Origin: Pelomonas parva
Lineage (GTDB): Bacteria; Pseudomonadota; Gammaproteobacteria; Burkholderiales; Burkholderiaceae_C
Reading direction: 5' to 3'
Assembly (NCBI RefSeq): GCF_043555835.1
Contig: NZ_JBIGHV010000002.1
Location: 310,001 to 374,000, forward strand
DNA length: 64,000 nucleotides
Part shown: piece after piece, positions 14,929-23,274 of the stretch
Numbering within the stretch: position 1 is the first letter of the stretch
Layout of the letters: the number at the start of each line of letters is the position of its first letter
Notes under the pieces: generated by a model
Told to the model about the DNA's origin: nothing
Seen by the model: the letters and a program-made list of their open reading frames with translations, nothing else
Database searches by the model: none
Translations under genes and position numbers: made by a program

Positions 14929-15504
14929 TCAGGCGCTGAGCAGCGTGCGCAGCAAGGCCCGCGCCTTGTCCCAGTCGCGGCGCACGGTGCGGTCGGTCAC
15001 GCCGAGCACGTCGGCCACTTCCGCCTCGGTCATGCCGGCGAAGTAGCGCAGCTCGACCACGCGCGCCAGACGCGGCTCGCGCGCCTCCAGCGTGCGCAGC
15101 GCGGCGTCCACCTGCAGCGGTTCGTCCTCGGGTGCGGGCAGGCGCTCGCCGAGCGCGGTGTCCAGCGTCACCCACTGGACGGCGTCGCCGCCGCGCCGCT
15201 GGGCCGCGCGTTCGCGCAGCAGGTCCACGACGATGGAGCGCATGGCGCGCGAGGCGTAGGCGAAGAAGTGGGATCGCGTCGGAAAGCTCAGCCCCTCGCC
15301 ACCCGCCTGCTGCGATGCGCGCGCCGACAGCTTGAGCCAGCTTTCGTTGACCAGCATGGTGGTGTTGCAGCCCGTCGGGTCGCCCGCCGAGCGCAGGCGG
15401 GCATGCGCCACCTTCTTCAGCTCGTCGAAGGTCTCGCGCCAGAGCTGGTCGTCCAGCGGCACGGAGCCGGCTTCGGCGAGGGCAGGGCGAATGGCGTCGG
15501 GCAT
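14929..15504 (-). CDS. ECF-type RNA polymerase sigma factor (kinase-associated type)
   Basis: A 191-residue alternative sigma factor with only regions 2 and 4. Region 2 lies at about 30-100 (SHFFAYASRAMRSIVVDLLR) and region 4 at about 125-185, with the helix-turn-helix MTEAEVADVLGVTDRTVRRD. The sequence resembles the TIGR02999-like group often found beside Ser/Thr kinase genes (ECF43-type) rather than beside an anti-sigma factor. No anti-sigma gene is present; the next gene downstream is a membrane Ser/Thr kinase. Target promoters are unknown. It begins just past the terminator of the chemotaxis operon, so its own promoter should lie within about 80 nt. Confidence 0.9.
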   Translation of the reverse strand: MPDAIRPALAEAGSVPLDDQLWRETFDELKKVAHARLRSAGDPTGCNTTMLVNESWLKLSARASQQAGGEGLSFPTRSHFFAYASRAMRSIVVDLLRERAAQRRGGDAVQWVTLDTALGERLPAPEDEPLQVDAALRTLEAREPRLARVVELRYFAGMTEAEVADVLGVTDRTVRRDWDKARALLRTLLSA

Positions 15505-15538
15505 GCGCCGATTATGGGGAGGACAGCCGGACGACCAA

Positions 15539-15568
15539 TGAAAACGGGCGACCCGCAGGCCGCCCGTT
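15539..15568 (-). terminator. Terminator of chemotaxis operon
   Basis: On the minus strand AACGGGCG and CGCCCGTT form an 8-bp stem around a 10-nt loop, followed by a short T-run, about 20 nt past the cheW stop. It separates the chemotaxis operon from the sigma factor/kinase operon. Confidence 0.75.
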
Positions 15569-15587
15569 CTGTCTTGTGAGGTCGATA

Positions 15588-16112
15588 TCAGGCGGCGATG
15601 GCCGCTTCCATCAAGCCCATCTCGGCGCTGCTCATCAGGCCTTCGATGTCCATCAGGATCAGCATGCGGTCGGCCACCGAGCCGATGCCGGTGATGAAGC
15701 TGGTGTCCACCGAGGCCGAGCTGAGTTCCGGTGCCGGCTTGATCGCGTCGCGGCTCAGCTCCAGCACGTCGGAGACCGAGTCCACCACCGCGCCGACGAC
15801 GCGGTTCTTCACGTTCAGCACGATGACGACCGTGAAGCTGTTGTACTCGGCGGTTGCGCAGTTGAGCTTCAGGCGCAGGTCGACGATGGGCACGATGACG
15901 CCGCGCAGGTTGACCACGCCCTTGATGAAGTCCGGCGCATTGGCGATGCGCGTGGGCTGCTCGTAGGAGCGGATCTCCTGCACCTTCAGGATGTCGATGC
16001 CGTACTCCTCCGAGCCCAGTCGGAAGGTCAGGTATTCGCCGCTCTTGGGGCCGTGGGCCTTGGTAGTGACGGCGCCGGCTTGGCGCAGGGCGGGGACGTT
16101 GCTGGCTTCCAT
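15588..16112 (-). CDS. cheW: Chemotaxis coupling protein CheW
   Basis: A 174-residue CheW-like SH3-fold adaptor that links chemoreceptors to CheA. The core runs from about residue 25 (GEYLTFRLGSEEYGIDILKV) through the conserved loop NAPDFIKGVVNLRGVIVPI to VDSVSDVLEL. The last gene of the cheZ-like/cheY/cheA/cheW operon, it starts 30 nt after the cheA stop and is followed by a terminator. Its N-terminal 20 residues are not part of the fold. Confidence 0.95.
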   Translation of the reverse strand: MEASNVPALRQAGAVTTKAHGPKSGEYLTFRLGSEEYGIDILKVQEIRSYEQPTRIANAPDFIKGVVNLRGVIVPIVDLRLKLNCATAEYNSFTVVIVLNVKNRVVGAVVDSVSDVLELSRDAIKPAPELSSASVDTSFITGIGSVADRMLILMDIEGLMSSAEMGLMEAAIAA

Positions 16113-16142
16113 GCGAACCTCTCTGTCGATCTTGGTTGGTTG

Positions 16143-18281
16143 TTAATGGCGCGAGCGGCGCACCAGGCTGCCGACGTCCAGGATCAGCGCCACGCGGCCA
16201 TCGCCCATGATGGTGGCGCCGGACACGTCGTTGACCTTGCGGTAGTTGGCTTCGAGGTTCTTGACGACGACCTGCTGCTGGCCGAGCAGTTCATCCACCA
16301 GCAGCGCGACGCGGCCGCCTTCGGCCTCGACGACGACCATGATGGAGCTGACGTGCTCGAAGTCGAAGCGCGGCACGTCGAAGACCTTCTCAAGCTCGAT
16401 GACGGGCATGTACTCGTCGCGCACCTCGACGACGCGGCCGGAACCGGCGACGGTCTTGATGGTGTCGGACTGCACCTGGAAGGACTCGACGACGGAGGAC
16501 AGCGGCAGGATGTAGCACTCGTCGCCGACGCCCACGCTCATGCCGTCCATGATGGCCAGCGTCAGCGGCAGGCGCACGGACACCTTCATGCCGTAGCCTT
16601 CGGCCGAGTCGATCTCCACCGTGCCGCCGAGCGACGTGATGTTCTTCTTGACCACGTCCATGCCGACACCGCGGCCCGACACGTCGGTGACCACATCGGC
16701 TGTGGAAAAGCCGGGCGCGAAGATCAGGCTCCAGCATTCGGCGTCGGTCATCGTGTCCGGCGCGTCGATGCCCTTCTCGCGGGCCTTCTTGATCAGCTTG
16801 TCGCGGTTCAGGCCGCGGCCGTCGTCGCGCACCTCGATGACGATGCTGCCGCCCTGGTGGGACGCGACTAGCGTGATCGTGCCCTGCTCGGGCTTGCCAC
16901 GCGCCTCGCGGTCGGCGGGCATTTCAATGCCGTGGTCGCAGCTGTTGCGCACCAGGTGGGTCAGCGGGTCGGTGATCTTCTCGACCAGGCTCTTGTCGAG
17001 CTCGGTCGCTTCGCCCTGCGTGACCAGCTCGACCTTCTTGCCCAGCTTGGCGGCCAGGTCGCGCAGCATGCGCGGGAAGCGGTTGAAGACAGTCGACATC
17101 GGAATCATCCGGATCGACATGACCGACTCCTGCAAGTCGCGCGTGTTGCGCTCCAGGTCGGCCAGGCCCGATGTCAGTTGCTGATAGAGCGCCGGGTCGA
17201 GCTCGCGACTGTTCTGGGCCAGCATGGCCTGGGTGATGACGAGCTCGCCGACCAGGTTGATGAGCTGGTCAACCTTCTCGATGGAGACGCGCAGCGTGGT
17301 CTGGTCCATGGCCGCCGGCTTGGCCTCGGCCTTGGCGACCGGCGCGGCGGTGCGGGTCGGGACGATGGCGGCCGAGGGCGCAGCCTCTGCCGCCGGTGCG
17401 GCCGCCGCAGCGGCGCCACCGGCGGGCACGCCCGGTGCATCATCGAAGAAGCCGTAGCCGGGGTCGGCGGACGGCGCCTCGGCCGGCGGTGCGCCGGGGG
17501 AGCCCTCGTAGAACCCGAAGCCCGGGCCGAGCGGGATCAGCTTGACCTGCTCGCGGGCGACGTGGAAGGTGAAGAGGTCCAGCAGGTCGTTGTCTGTCGA
17601 GCTGGTCAGCACCTTGAAGCGGCGCATGCCGTCTGAACTCTGGCCAGCGTCCAGCGGCTCGATGTTGCCGAGGTCGGTGATTTCCTTGAACAGCTCGACG
17701 AGGTTGTCGGCCAGGCTCAGGTCGGTCAGCGGGCCGACCTGCAGCTCCAGCAGGCGCGTGCCGGGCTTGGCGTCCGTGGCGGGCGTGACGGGTGCGGGGG
17801 CAGGTGAGGGCGCTGCAGCAGTCTTGGGCGCGGGCGCGGGCGCCGGTGCGGCGGCGCCGCCGCCTTCGACGAAGCTCTTGATGCTGACCAGCAGGTCGGT
17901 CGTGTCGAACACGTCGCCGCCCGAACCCTGGTGGCGGGCCAACTGGGTGCGCAGCGCGTCGCCGGACTGCAGCAGCACGTCGACCATGGCCGAGTTGGGC
18001 TGCAGCTCATGGCGGCGCAGCTTGTCCAGCAGCGTCTCCATCTGGTGGGTCAGTTCGGCAACGTCGCTGAAGCCGAAGGTCGCTGCACCACCCTTGATGG
18101 AGTGGGCGCAGCGGAAGATGGCGTTCAGCTCTTCGTCGTCGGCGGCTTCGACGTTGACATTGAGCAGCAGCCGCTCCATGTTGTCGAGGTTCTCGCCGGC
18201 TTCTTCAAAGAAGACCTGATAGAACTGGCTGAGATCGATGCCAGCACTGATGCTGGCGCCTTCGGTGGTCATGTCACCCAT
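16143..18281 (-). CDS. cheA: Chemotaxis histidine kinase CheA
   Basis: The central kinase of chemotaxis; 712 residues. The P1 Hpt domain has H60 in RCAHSIKGGAATFGF. A long Ala/Pro-rich linker holds a conserved insert domain (about 170-265) and two short look-alike segments, GFGFYEGSPG and GYGFFDDAPG. The dimerisation domain begins near residue 330. The ATPase has LVRNSCDHGIE, DDGRGL and GRGVGMDVVK, and the CheW-like P5 domain ends the protein. The ATG at 18281 and a second Met at residue 4 are both possible starts. Phosphotransfer to the adjacent CheY-like protein and to the distant CheY at 51090 is expected. Confidence 0.96.
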   Translation of the reverse strand: MGDMTTEGASISAGIDLSQFYQVFFEEAGENLDNMERLLLNVNVEAADDEELNAIFRCAHSIKGGAATFGFSDVAELTHQMETLLDKLRRHELQPNSAMVDVLLQSGDALRTQLARHQGSGGDVFDTTDLLVSIKSFVEGGGAAAPAPAPAPKTAAAPSPAPAPVTPATDAKPGTRLLELQVGPLTDLSLADNLVELFKEITDLGNIEPLDAGQSSDGMRRFKVLTSSTDNDLLDLFTFHVAREQVKLIPLGPGFGFYEGSPGAPPAEAPSADPGYGFFDDAPGVPAGGAAAAAAPAAEAAPSAAIVPTRTAAPVAKAEAKPAAMDQTTLRVSIEKVDQLINLVGELVITQAMLAQNSRELDPALYQQLTSGLADLERNTRDLQESVMSIRMIPMSTVFNRFPRMLRDLAAKLGKKVELVTQGEATELDKSLVEKITDPLTHLVRNSCDHGIEMPADREARGKPEQGTITLVASHQGGSIVIEVRDDGRGLNRDKLIKKAREKGIDAPDTMTDAECWSLIFAPGFSTADVVTDVSGRGVGMDVVKKNITSLGGTVEIDSAEGYGMKVSVRLPLTLAIMDGMSVGVGDECYILPLSSVVESFQVQSDTIKTVAGSGRVVEVRDEYMPVIELEKVFDVPRFDFEHVSSIMVVVEAEGGRVALLVDELLGQQQVVVKNLEANYRKVNDVSGATIMGDGRVALILDVGSLVRRSRH

Positions 18282-18306
18282 GGCTGTACTCCCTTTGCAA
18301 CGGACT

Positions 18307-18669
18307 TCAGCGGATGACCTTGCCGATCACTTCGATCAGCTTGGCGGGGTCGAAGGGCTTGACCAGCCAGCCCGTGGCGCCTGCCGCGCGGCCAGCCTGC
18401 TTCATGGTATCGCTGGATTCGGTGGTCAGGATGAGGATGGGCGTGGTCTTGAACTTGGGGTTCTCGCGCAGCTTCTTGGTCAGGCTGATGCCGTCCATGC
18501 GCGGCATGTTCTGGTCGGTCAGCACCAGGTCGAAGTCCCGCGTGCCGGATTTCTCCCAGGCGTCCTGCCCGTCGACTGCTTCCACCACGTTGAAGCCGGC
18601 GTTCTTGAGCGTGAAGGCCACCATCTGGCGCATCGAGGCCGAGTCGTCGACAGCAAGGATTGAGTGCAT
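18307..18669 (-). CDS. CheY-like single-domain response regulator
   Basis: A 120-residue stand-alone receiver domain with acidic pair D8-D9, phospho-acceptor D52 in LTDQNMPRMDG, the Thr/Ser switch in ILTTESS and Lys in WLVKPFDP. It lies between the cheZ-like gene and cheA, so it is a likely CheA target. A second CheY in this window, next to cheZ and motAB, is closer to the enterobacterial motor-binding CheY. This one could act as a phosphate sink or in a second pathway; the sequence alone does not decide. Confidence 0.92.
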   Translation of the reverse strand: MHSILAVDDSASMRQMVAFTLKNAGFNVVEAVDGQDAWEKSGTRDFDLVLTDQNMPRMDGISLTKKLRENPKFKTTPILILTTESSDTMKQAGRAAGATGWLVKPFDPAKLIEVIGKVIR

Positions 18670-18723
18670 TTGAGTTTTCTCCGAGGGAACGTGTTGCCTG
18701 GGGGGCTTTATTGACCGGGGGGT

Positions 18724-19191
18724 TCAGAAAAGTTCGATGGAGCCGGCGTCCATCTCGTCCTGCGTGACCGGGTTGGGCCGCAGCGGCGCGATCTCGACGA
18801 CGGCCGCGCCGTCCTCGTCATCCATGCCGAAGGTGTCGCGGGCCAGTTGGTCGGCGCAGTTGCGCAGGCGCTGGCTGGTGTGGGCGATCAACTGCGTCGC
18901 CATGTCCTGGAACTGCAGCGCGGTGATGGCGCCGGCAATGTCTTGCATGATCTGCTTCAGCCCGGCGGCGGCGGGCGTGCCGTCGCTGCTGCCGAGCAGC
19001 GACATGGCCTCGTTGGAGGCGCTGTAGAAGTGTGTGGACAAGGCCTCGCCCGCGTCGTCGAGCAGGCGCTGCAGGCGCTCGAGGTCGTTGGTCACCGTCA
19101 TCAGGTGGTCCTGCAGCTCAGCGGCCGCCAGCAGTGGCATGGCGCCCATGGCACCGTCGAGTTCCGCTCCTGTGGAAGTTTCTATCTGCAT
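18724..19191 (-). CDS. Short CheZ-like chemotaxis protein (candidate CheY phosphatase)
   Basis: A 155-residue helical protein, first gene of the chemotaxis operon. Long helices are predicted at about 20-55 and 75-120. The segment ALQFQDMATQLIAHTSQRL contains D96-x-x-x-Q100, the same spacing as the DLTGQ catalytic motif of CheZ (D143/Q147 in E. coli; D141/Q145 in the full CheZ of this window). The acidic C-terminus ends in an aromatic residue (MDAGSIELF), loosely like the CheY-binding tail of CheZ. At 155 residues it is shorter than usual CheZ (about 210). The phosphatase function is inference; a structural or regulatory role is the alternative. Confidence 0.7.
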   Translation of the reverse strand: MQIETSTGAELDGAMGAMPLLAAAELQDHLMTVTNDLERLQRLLDDAGEALSTHFYSASNEAMSLLGSSDGTPAAAGLKQIMQDIAGAITALQFQDMATQLIAHTSQRLRNCADQLARDTFGMDDEDGAAVVEIAPLRPNPVTQDEMDAGSIELF

Positions 19192-19390
19192 CGTGTCTCC
19201 GCGAGGGGATGCTGCTTCTTGTCCGATGACCCTGTGTATTCGTTCAGGGCGAATGCATCGGTGGCATGTTCACCTGAATTTCGAGCGCTGTCGACCTGGA
19301 GATGGACTGAGAACGCGCGGAATTACCGGTCTGCAGCGCGTTGAGTGTGCCGCCTGGCGAGGCGGCGTCGGCGCGGCATACTGCGGCCCC

Positions 19391-20548
19391 ATGACGACTT
19401 CTGGTGTGGAGCGGGCCGGCCGGGTCCTGCGTGTGCTGCATGTCGAGGACTCCGACCTCGACCACCATCTCATCCTTGCCCAGCTCTCTCGTGCGGGGCT
19501 CAAGGTCGAGATGCAGCGGCTGGACGCCTGGCAGGCCGTGGAGGCGGCGCTGCCGCAGCCGTGGGACGCCATCATCTCGGACTACAACCTGCCGGGCTAC
19601 TCGGGCCTGGATGTGTTGGAGGCCGTCAAGGAGCGCCAGCTGGCGACGCCCTTCCTGCTCGTCTCCGGTGAGATCGGCGAGGATGCGGCCGTGTCCGCGA
19701 TGCGCAACGGCGCGTCGGACTACCTGCTGAAGAACAACCTGGCGCGCCTCGCGCCGGCGCTGCTGCACGCCATCGACGCGGCGGAGAACGAACGCGCCCG
19801 GCGCAATGCCGACGAGGAGCTGGTCAAGTCCAAGCTGCGCCTGCATCAGCTGGCCGGCCATCTGCAGACCAGCGTCGAGCTGGAGCGGGCAGCCATCGCG
19901 CGCGAGATCCACGACGACGTCGGCGGGTCGCTGACGGCGCTGAAGTTCGACCTCGCCTGGATAGACCGCCACGCCCAGGACCCGGCGGTGCGCCAGCGCG
20001 TGGCCGCAGCGCTGGAGACGGTCAGCTCGGCCATCGACGCCAGCCAGCGCATCATGCACAACCTGCGCCCCGCCATCCTGGAGCAGGGGCTGGTCGCCGC
20101 GCTGCAGTGGATGACGGCCCGCTTCGAGCGCCGCACCGGCATCGAGGCCGGCCTGCGCATCGGCGAGGAGCGCCTGGCCCTGCCGCCGGGCGTGCCGCTG
20201 GTGGCCTATCGCACGGCCCAGGAAGCGCTGACCAATGTGTCCAAGCATTCCGGCGCCACGCGCGTCGACATCGAACTCAGCCTGGATTCCGGCGTGCTGA
20301 CGCTGGAGATCCAGGACAACGGCAAGGGCATCGCGCCGGAGGACCTGGCCAAGGAGCGCTCCTTCGGCATCCGCGGCCTGCACGAGCGCGCGGCCACGGT
20401 GGGCGGCTGGGTGGACTTGTCCAGCACGCCGGGCCAGGGCGCCAGCCTCATCCTGACCGTGCCGCTGGCCCAGGACGCCATCGACGCGCTGGACGACGCC
20501 ACCGACTTCGGCAAGGACCTCGGCAACTCCATCTGGGGCCGCGTGTGA
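19391..20548 (+). CDS. REC-histidine kinase (NarX/HisKA_3 type)
   Basis: A 385-residue soluble kinase. An N-terminal receiver domain lies at about 12-130 (HVEDSDLDHH, phospho-acceptor in AIISDYNLPGYSG). A helical linker, a HisKA_3 domain with the His in REIHDDVGGSLTALKFDL and a HATPase domain follow (TAQEALTNVSKHS, DNGKGI, GIRGLHERA). The start ATG is preceded by a stretch without coding signature. It overlaps the LuxR-type regulator by 4 nt, so the two form a cognate pair. The receiver at the N-terminus means it takes input from another phosphodonor rather than sensing directly. Confidence 0.93.
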   Translation: MTTSGVERAGRVLRVLHVEDSDLDHHLILAQLSRAGLKVEMQRLDAWQAVEAALPQPWDAIISDYNLPGYSGLDVLEAVKERQLATPFLLVSGEIGEDAAVSAMRNGASDYLLKNNLARLAPALLHAIDAAENERARRNADEELVKSKLRLHQLAGHLQTSVELERAAIAREIHDDVGGSLTALKFDLAWIDRHAQDPAVRQRVAAALETVSSAIDASQRIMHNLRPAILEQGLVAALQWMTARFERRTGIEAGLRIGEERLALPPGVPLVAYRTAQEALTNVSKHSGATRVDIELSLDSGVLTLEIQDNGKGIAPEDLAKERSFGIRGLHERAATVGGWVDLSSTPGQGASLILTVPLAQDAIDALDDATDFGKDLGNSIWGRV

Positions 20549-21192
20549 TCAAGGTCATCCTCTGCGACGACCACGGCCTGATCCGCCGCGGCATCCGCGA
20601 CACGCTGGCGGACGCTGACGACATCGAGGTCATCGGCGAGGCCGGCGACTACACCGAGCTGCGCGGGCTGCTTCACAAGCTCGGCAAGGACAACCCCTGC
20701 GACGTGCTGGTGCTGGACATCAACATGCCCGGCCGCTCGGGCCTGGACGTGCTGCATGTGCTGAAGGACGAAGGCGCGGCCGTGCGCACGCTGATCGTGT
20801 CGATGTACCCGGAAGACCAGTACGCCATCCGCGCGCTGAAGGCCGGCGCCTATGGCTATGTCAACAAGGGCGGCGACCCGGCGACGCTGGTGCAGGCCGT
20901 GCGCACCGTGGCCCAGGGCCGCAAGTACGTGACGCCCGAGATCGCGCAGATGCTGGTCGAGAGCCTGACCGCGCCCGTCACCGAGCAAGCCCACCACAAG
21001 CTGTCGGACCGCGAACTGCAGACGCTGGTGATGATCGCGTCGGGCAAGCGCCTGTCGGACATCGCCGAGGAGCTGATGCTCAGCCCCAAGACCGTCAGCG
21101 TCTACCGTGCCCGCATGCTGGAGAAGCTGGGCCTGGCGAACAACTCCGAGTTGACCGTCTACGCCATTCGCAACGGGCTGGTCGCGAGCTAG
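20545..21192 (+). CDS. NarL/LuxR-family DNA-binding response regulator
   Basis: A 215-residue transcriptional regulator. Receiver domain: acidic residues in ILCDDHGLIRRG, phospho-acceptor in VLVLDINMPGRSG and Lys in GYVNKGG. The C-terminal LuxR helix-turn-helix is LSPKTVSVYRARMLEKLGLA. It starts at a GTG embedded in the kinase stop (GTGA), giving 4-nt overlap and translational coupling. Its targets are unknown; the exporter operon that starts about 160 nt downstream is an obvious candidate (inference). Confidence 0.93.
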   Translation: MIKVILCDDHGLIRRGIRDTLADADDIEVIGEAGDYTELRGLLHKLGKDNPCDVLVLDINMPGRSGLDVLHVLKDEGAAVRTLIVSMYPEDQYAIRALKAGAYGYVNKGGDPATLVQAVRTVAQGRKYVTPEIAQMLVESLTAPVTEQAHHKLSDRELQTLVMIASGKRLSDIAEELMLSPKTVSVYRARMLEKLGLANNSELTVYAIRNGLVAS

Positions 21193-21353
21193 GCCTGCCG
21201 CTCATCCGCGCCGGCGTCGGTTCACGGCCGCTGGTCGCCGTTCGTCGAAAGCCCTGATCGCCTGACAACCTTGTCTGTGCAAAATCCGCCTCGTCCCAAA
21301 CTTGGCGGACAAATACAGGGGAGCGCGTCATCGACACCGGACTGCTGAAGGAA

Positions 21354-22577
21354 TTGCGCATCGACGGTGCGCAGCGTGACGAGCACGGCGGCGGGCCGCC
21401 CAAGTGGCTCTGGGGCGTGGCTGCCGGCCTCGTCGTCGTGGCTTTGGCGGGCAGCGCGGCGTGGTGGTTCGTCGCCGGCAACAAGCCCGTCGCCGTGCAG
21501 ACCGCCACCGCCCGCGCCAACGGCCAGGGCGCCCGCAGCGATGCGGTGCTGCAGGCCACCGGCTATGTGACGGCGCGCCGCATGGCCACCGTGTCGGCGC
21601 AGATGACCGGCACGCTGACCGAGGTGCTGATCGACGAGGGCTTCAAGGTCAAGAAGGGCCAGGTGCTGGCCCGGCTGGATGACACCGGGCTGAGGGCGAG
21701 CATGGCGGCTGCGCAGGCCCAGGTGCGCACGGCCGAGGCCAACCTGGGGCAGTTGCAGGCGCAGCTGGAACAGGCCCAGGCCAATGAGCGCCGCCAGATC
21801 GAGCTGGCCGCCAGCGGCATGACGACGCACCAGTCTCGCGAACAGGCGGCCACGGCCGTCAAGTCCTACGCCGCACAACTGGAAGCCGCCCGGCGCCAGA
21901 TCGAGGCTGCCCAGGCCCAGGCGCGTCAGACCCAGGTCAACTTCGACTACGCCACCGTGCGCGCGCCGTTCGACGGCGTCGTCACCGCGCGTGCGGCCCA
22001 GGTCGGCGAGATCATCTCGCCGCTGTCGGCCGGCGGCGGCTTCACGCGGACCGGCGTGGGCACCATCGTCGACATGGACTCGCTGGAAGTGAGCGTCGAC
22101 GTCAACGAGGCCTACATCGCCCAGGTCAAGGCCGACATGCCTTGCGAGGCCGTGCTGGACGCGTATCCGGACTGGAAGATCCCCGCTCACGTCGTGGCCG
22201 TCATCCCCAGCGCCGATCGCGGCAAGGCGACCGTCAAGGTGCGCGTGGCGCTGGAGCAGAAGGACGAGCGGGTCGTGCCGGACATGGGCGTGCGCGTGAG
22301 CTTCCTGGCGGCCAAGCCCCAGGCCGAAGCCAAGCCGGTGCCCGGCGTGCTGGTGCCGCCGGATGCCATCCGGATGGAGGACGGGCTCGAACCGGCCAAG
22401 GGCAATGCGGTCGTCTATGTGGCGGCAGACGGCAAGGCCCAGCGACGGCTGGTCAAGCTGGGTGATGAGATCGGCAAGTTCCGCTTGGTCATCGAGGGGG
22501 TGAAGTCGGGCGAGACGGTCGTCGTCTCACCACCCGCCGAGCTGAAGGACGGTTCCAACATCGTGAACAAGGAATGA
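21354..22577 (+). CDS. ABC exporter membrane fusion (HlyD/MacA-like) subunit
   Basis: A periplasmic adaptor of a tripartite exporter, about 407 residues. It has an N-terminal membrane anchor (about 16-38, AAGLVVVALAGSAAWWFVAG), a lipoyl-like half (VSAQMTGTLTEVLIDEG), a coiled-coil hairpin (about 110-190), the second lipoyl half (VRAPFDGVVTARAAQ) and beta-barrel domains. The start is uncertain. The clear AGGGGAG site at 21317-21323 has no ATG, GTG or TTG at proper distance; ATC at 21330 sits there in frame, and TTG at 21354 is the first ordinary alternative. It overlaps the ATPase gene by 4 nt. The exported substrate is unknown. Confidence 0.85.
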   Translation: MRIDGAQRDEHGGGPPKWLWGVAAGLVVVALAGSAAWWFVAGNKPVAVQTATARANGQGARSDAVLQATGYVTARRMATVSAQMTGTLTEVLIDEGFKVKKGQVLARLDDTGLRASMAAAQAQVRTAEANLGQLQAQLEQAQANERRQIELAASGMTTHQSREQAATAVKSYAAQLEAARRQIEAAQAQARQTQVNFDYATVRAPFDGVVTARAAQVGEIISPLSAGGGFTRTGVGTIVDMDSLEVSVDVNEAYIAQVKADMPCEAVLDAYPDWKIPAHVVAVIPSADRGKATVKVRVALEQKDERVVPDMGVRVSFLAAKPQAEAKPVPGVLVPPDAIRMEDGLEPAKGNAVVYVAADGKAQRRLVKLGDEIGKFRLVIEGVKSGETVVVSPPAELKDGSNIVNKE

Positions 22578-23272
22578 GCATGAGCGCTTTGATCGAAGTC
22601 CGCGGCCTGTCCAAGGTCTATACGCGTGGCAAGCAGCAGCTGGAAGTGCTGCACCACATCGACCTGGACGTCAGTCAAGGCGATTTCCTGGCGCTGATGG
22701 GCCCGTCGGGCTCGGGCAAGACGACGCTGCTGAACCTGATGGGCGGCCTGGACGCGCCCAGCGGCGGTTCCATCAGCGTGGGCGGCGAGCGCATCGACCA
22801 GCTCGGCAGCGCGGCGCTGGCCAAGTGGCGTGCGTCGCGCGTTGGCTTCGTCTTCCAGTTCTACAACCTGATGCCCACGCTGTCGGCGCAGAAGAACGTC
22901 GAGCTGCCACTGCTGCTGACCAAGCTGTCGGCGGCCGAGCGCAAGAAGCGCGCGGCCATCGCGCTGCAGTTGGTGGGCCTGGCCGACCGCGCCTCGCACA
23001 AGCCCACCGAGCTGTCGGGCGGCCAGCAGCAGCGCGTGTCCATTGCGCGGGCCATCGTGTCGGACCCGACGCTCCTGGTCTGCGACGAGCCCACCGGCGA
23101 CCTGGATCGCCAGTCCGCCGAGGACGTGCTGACGCTGCTGCAGGCGCTCAACCGCGAGCATGGCAAGACCATCGTCATGGTCACCCACGACCCGCGCGCC
23201 GCGGCTCGTGCGAGCCACACGCTGCACCTCGACAAGGGCACCCTCGTCACCGCCGCTGAAGCGCTGGCCTGA
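22574..23272 (+). CDS. ABC exporter ATP-binding subunit (MacB/LolD-like)
   Basis: A 232-residue ATPase driving the adjacent permeases. Walker A GPSGSGKTTL (about 45), Q-loop FQFYNLMPTL, signature LSGGQQQRVSIARA, Walker B LLVCDEPTGDLD and switch VTHDPRAA are all present. It is translationally coupled to the fusion protein gene upstream (4-nt overlap) and is followed by two permease genes. The family includes macrolide and lipoprotein exporters and peptide exporters; the substrate cannot be inferred. Confidence 0.94.
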   Translation: MSMSALIEVRGLSKVYTRGKQQLEVLHHIDLDVSQGDFLALMGPSGSGKTTLLNLMGGLDAPSGGSISVGGERIDQLGSAALAKWRASRVGFVFQFYNLMPTLSAQKNVELPLLLTKLSAAERKKRAAIALQLVGLADRASHKPTELSGGQQQRVSIARAIVSDPTLLVCDEPTGDLDRQSAEDVLTLLQALNREHGKTIVMVTHDPRAAARASHTLHLDKGTLVTAAEALA

Positions 23273-23274
23273 TC

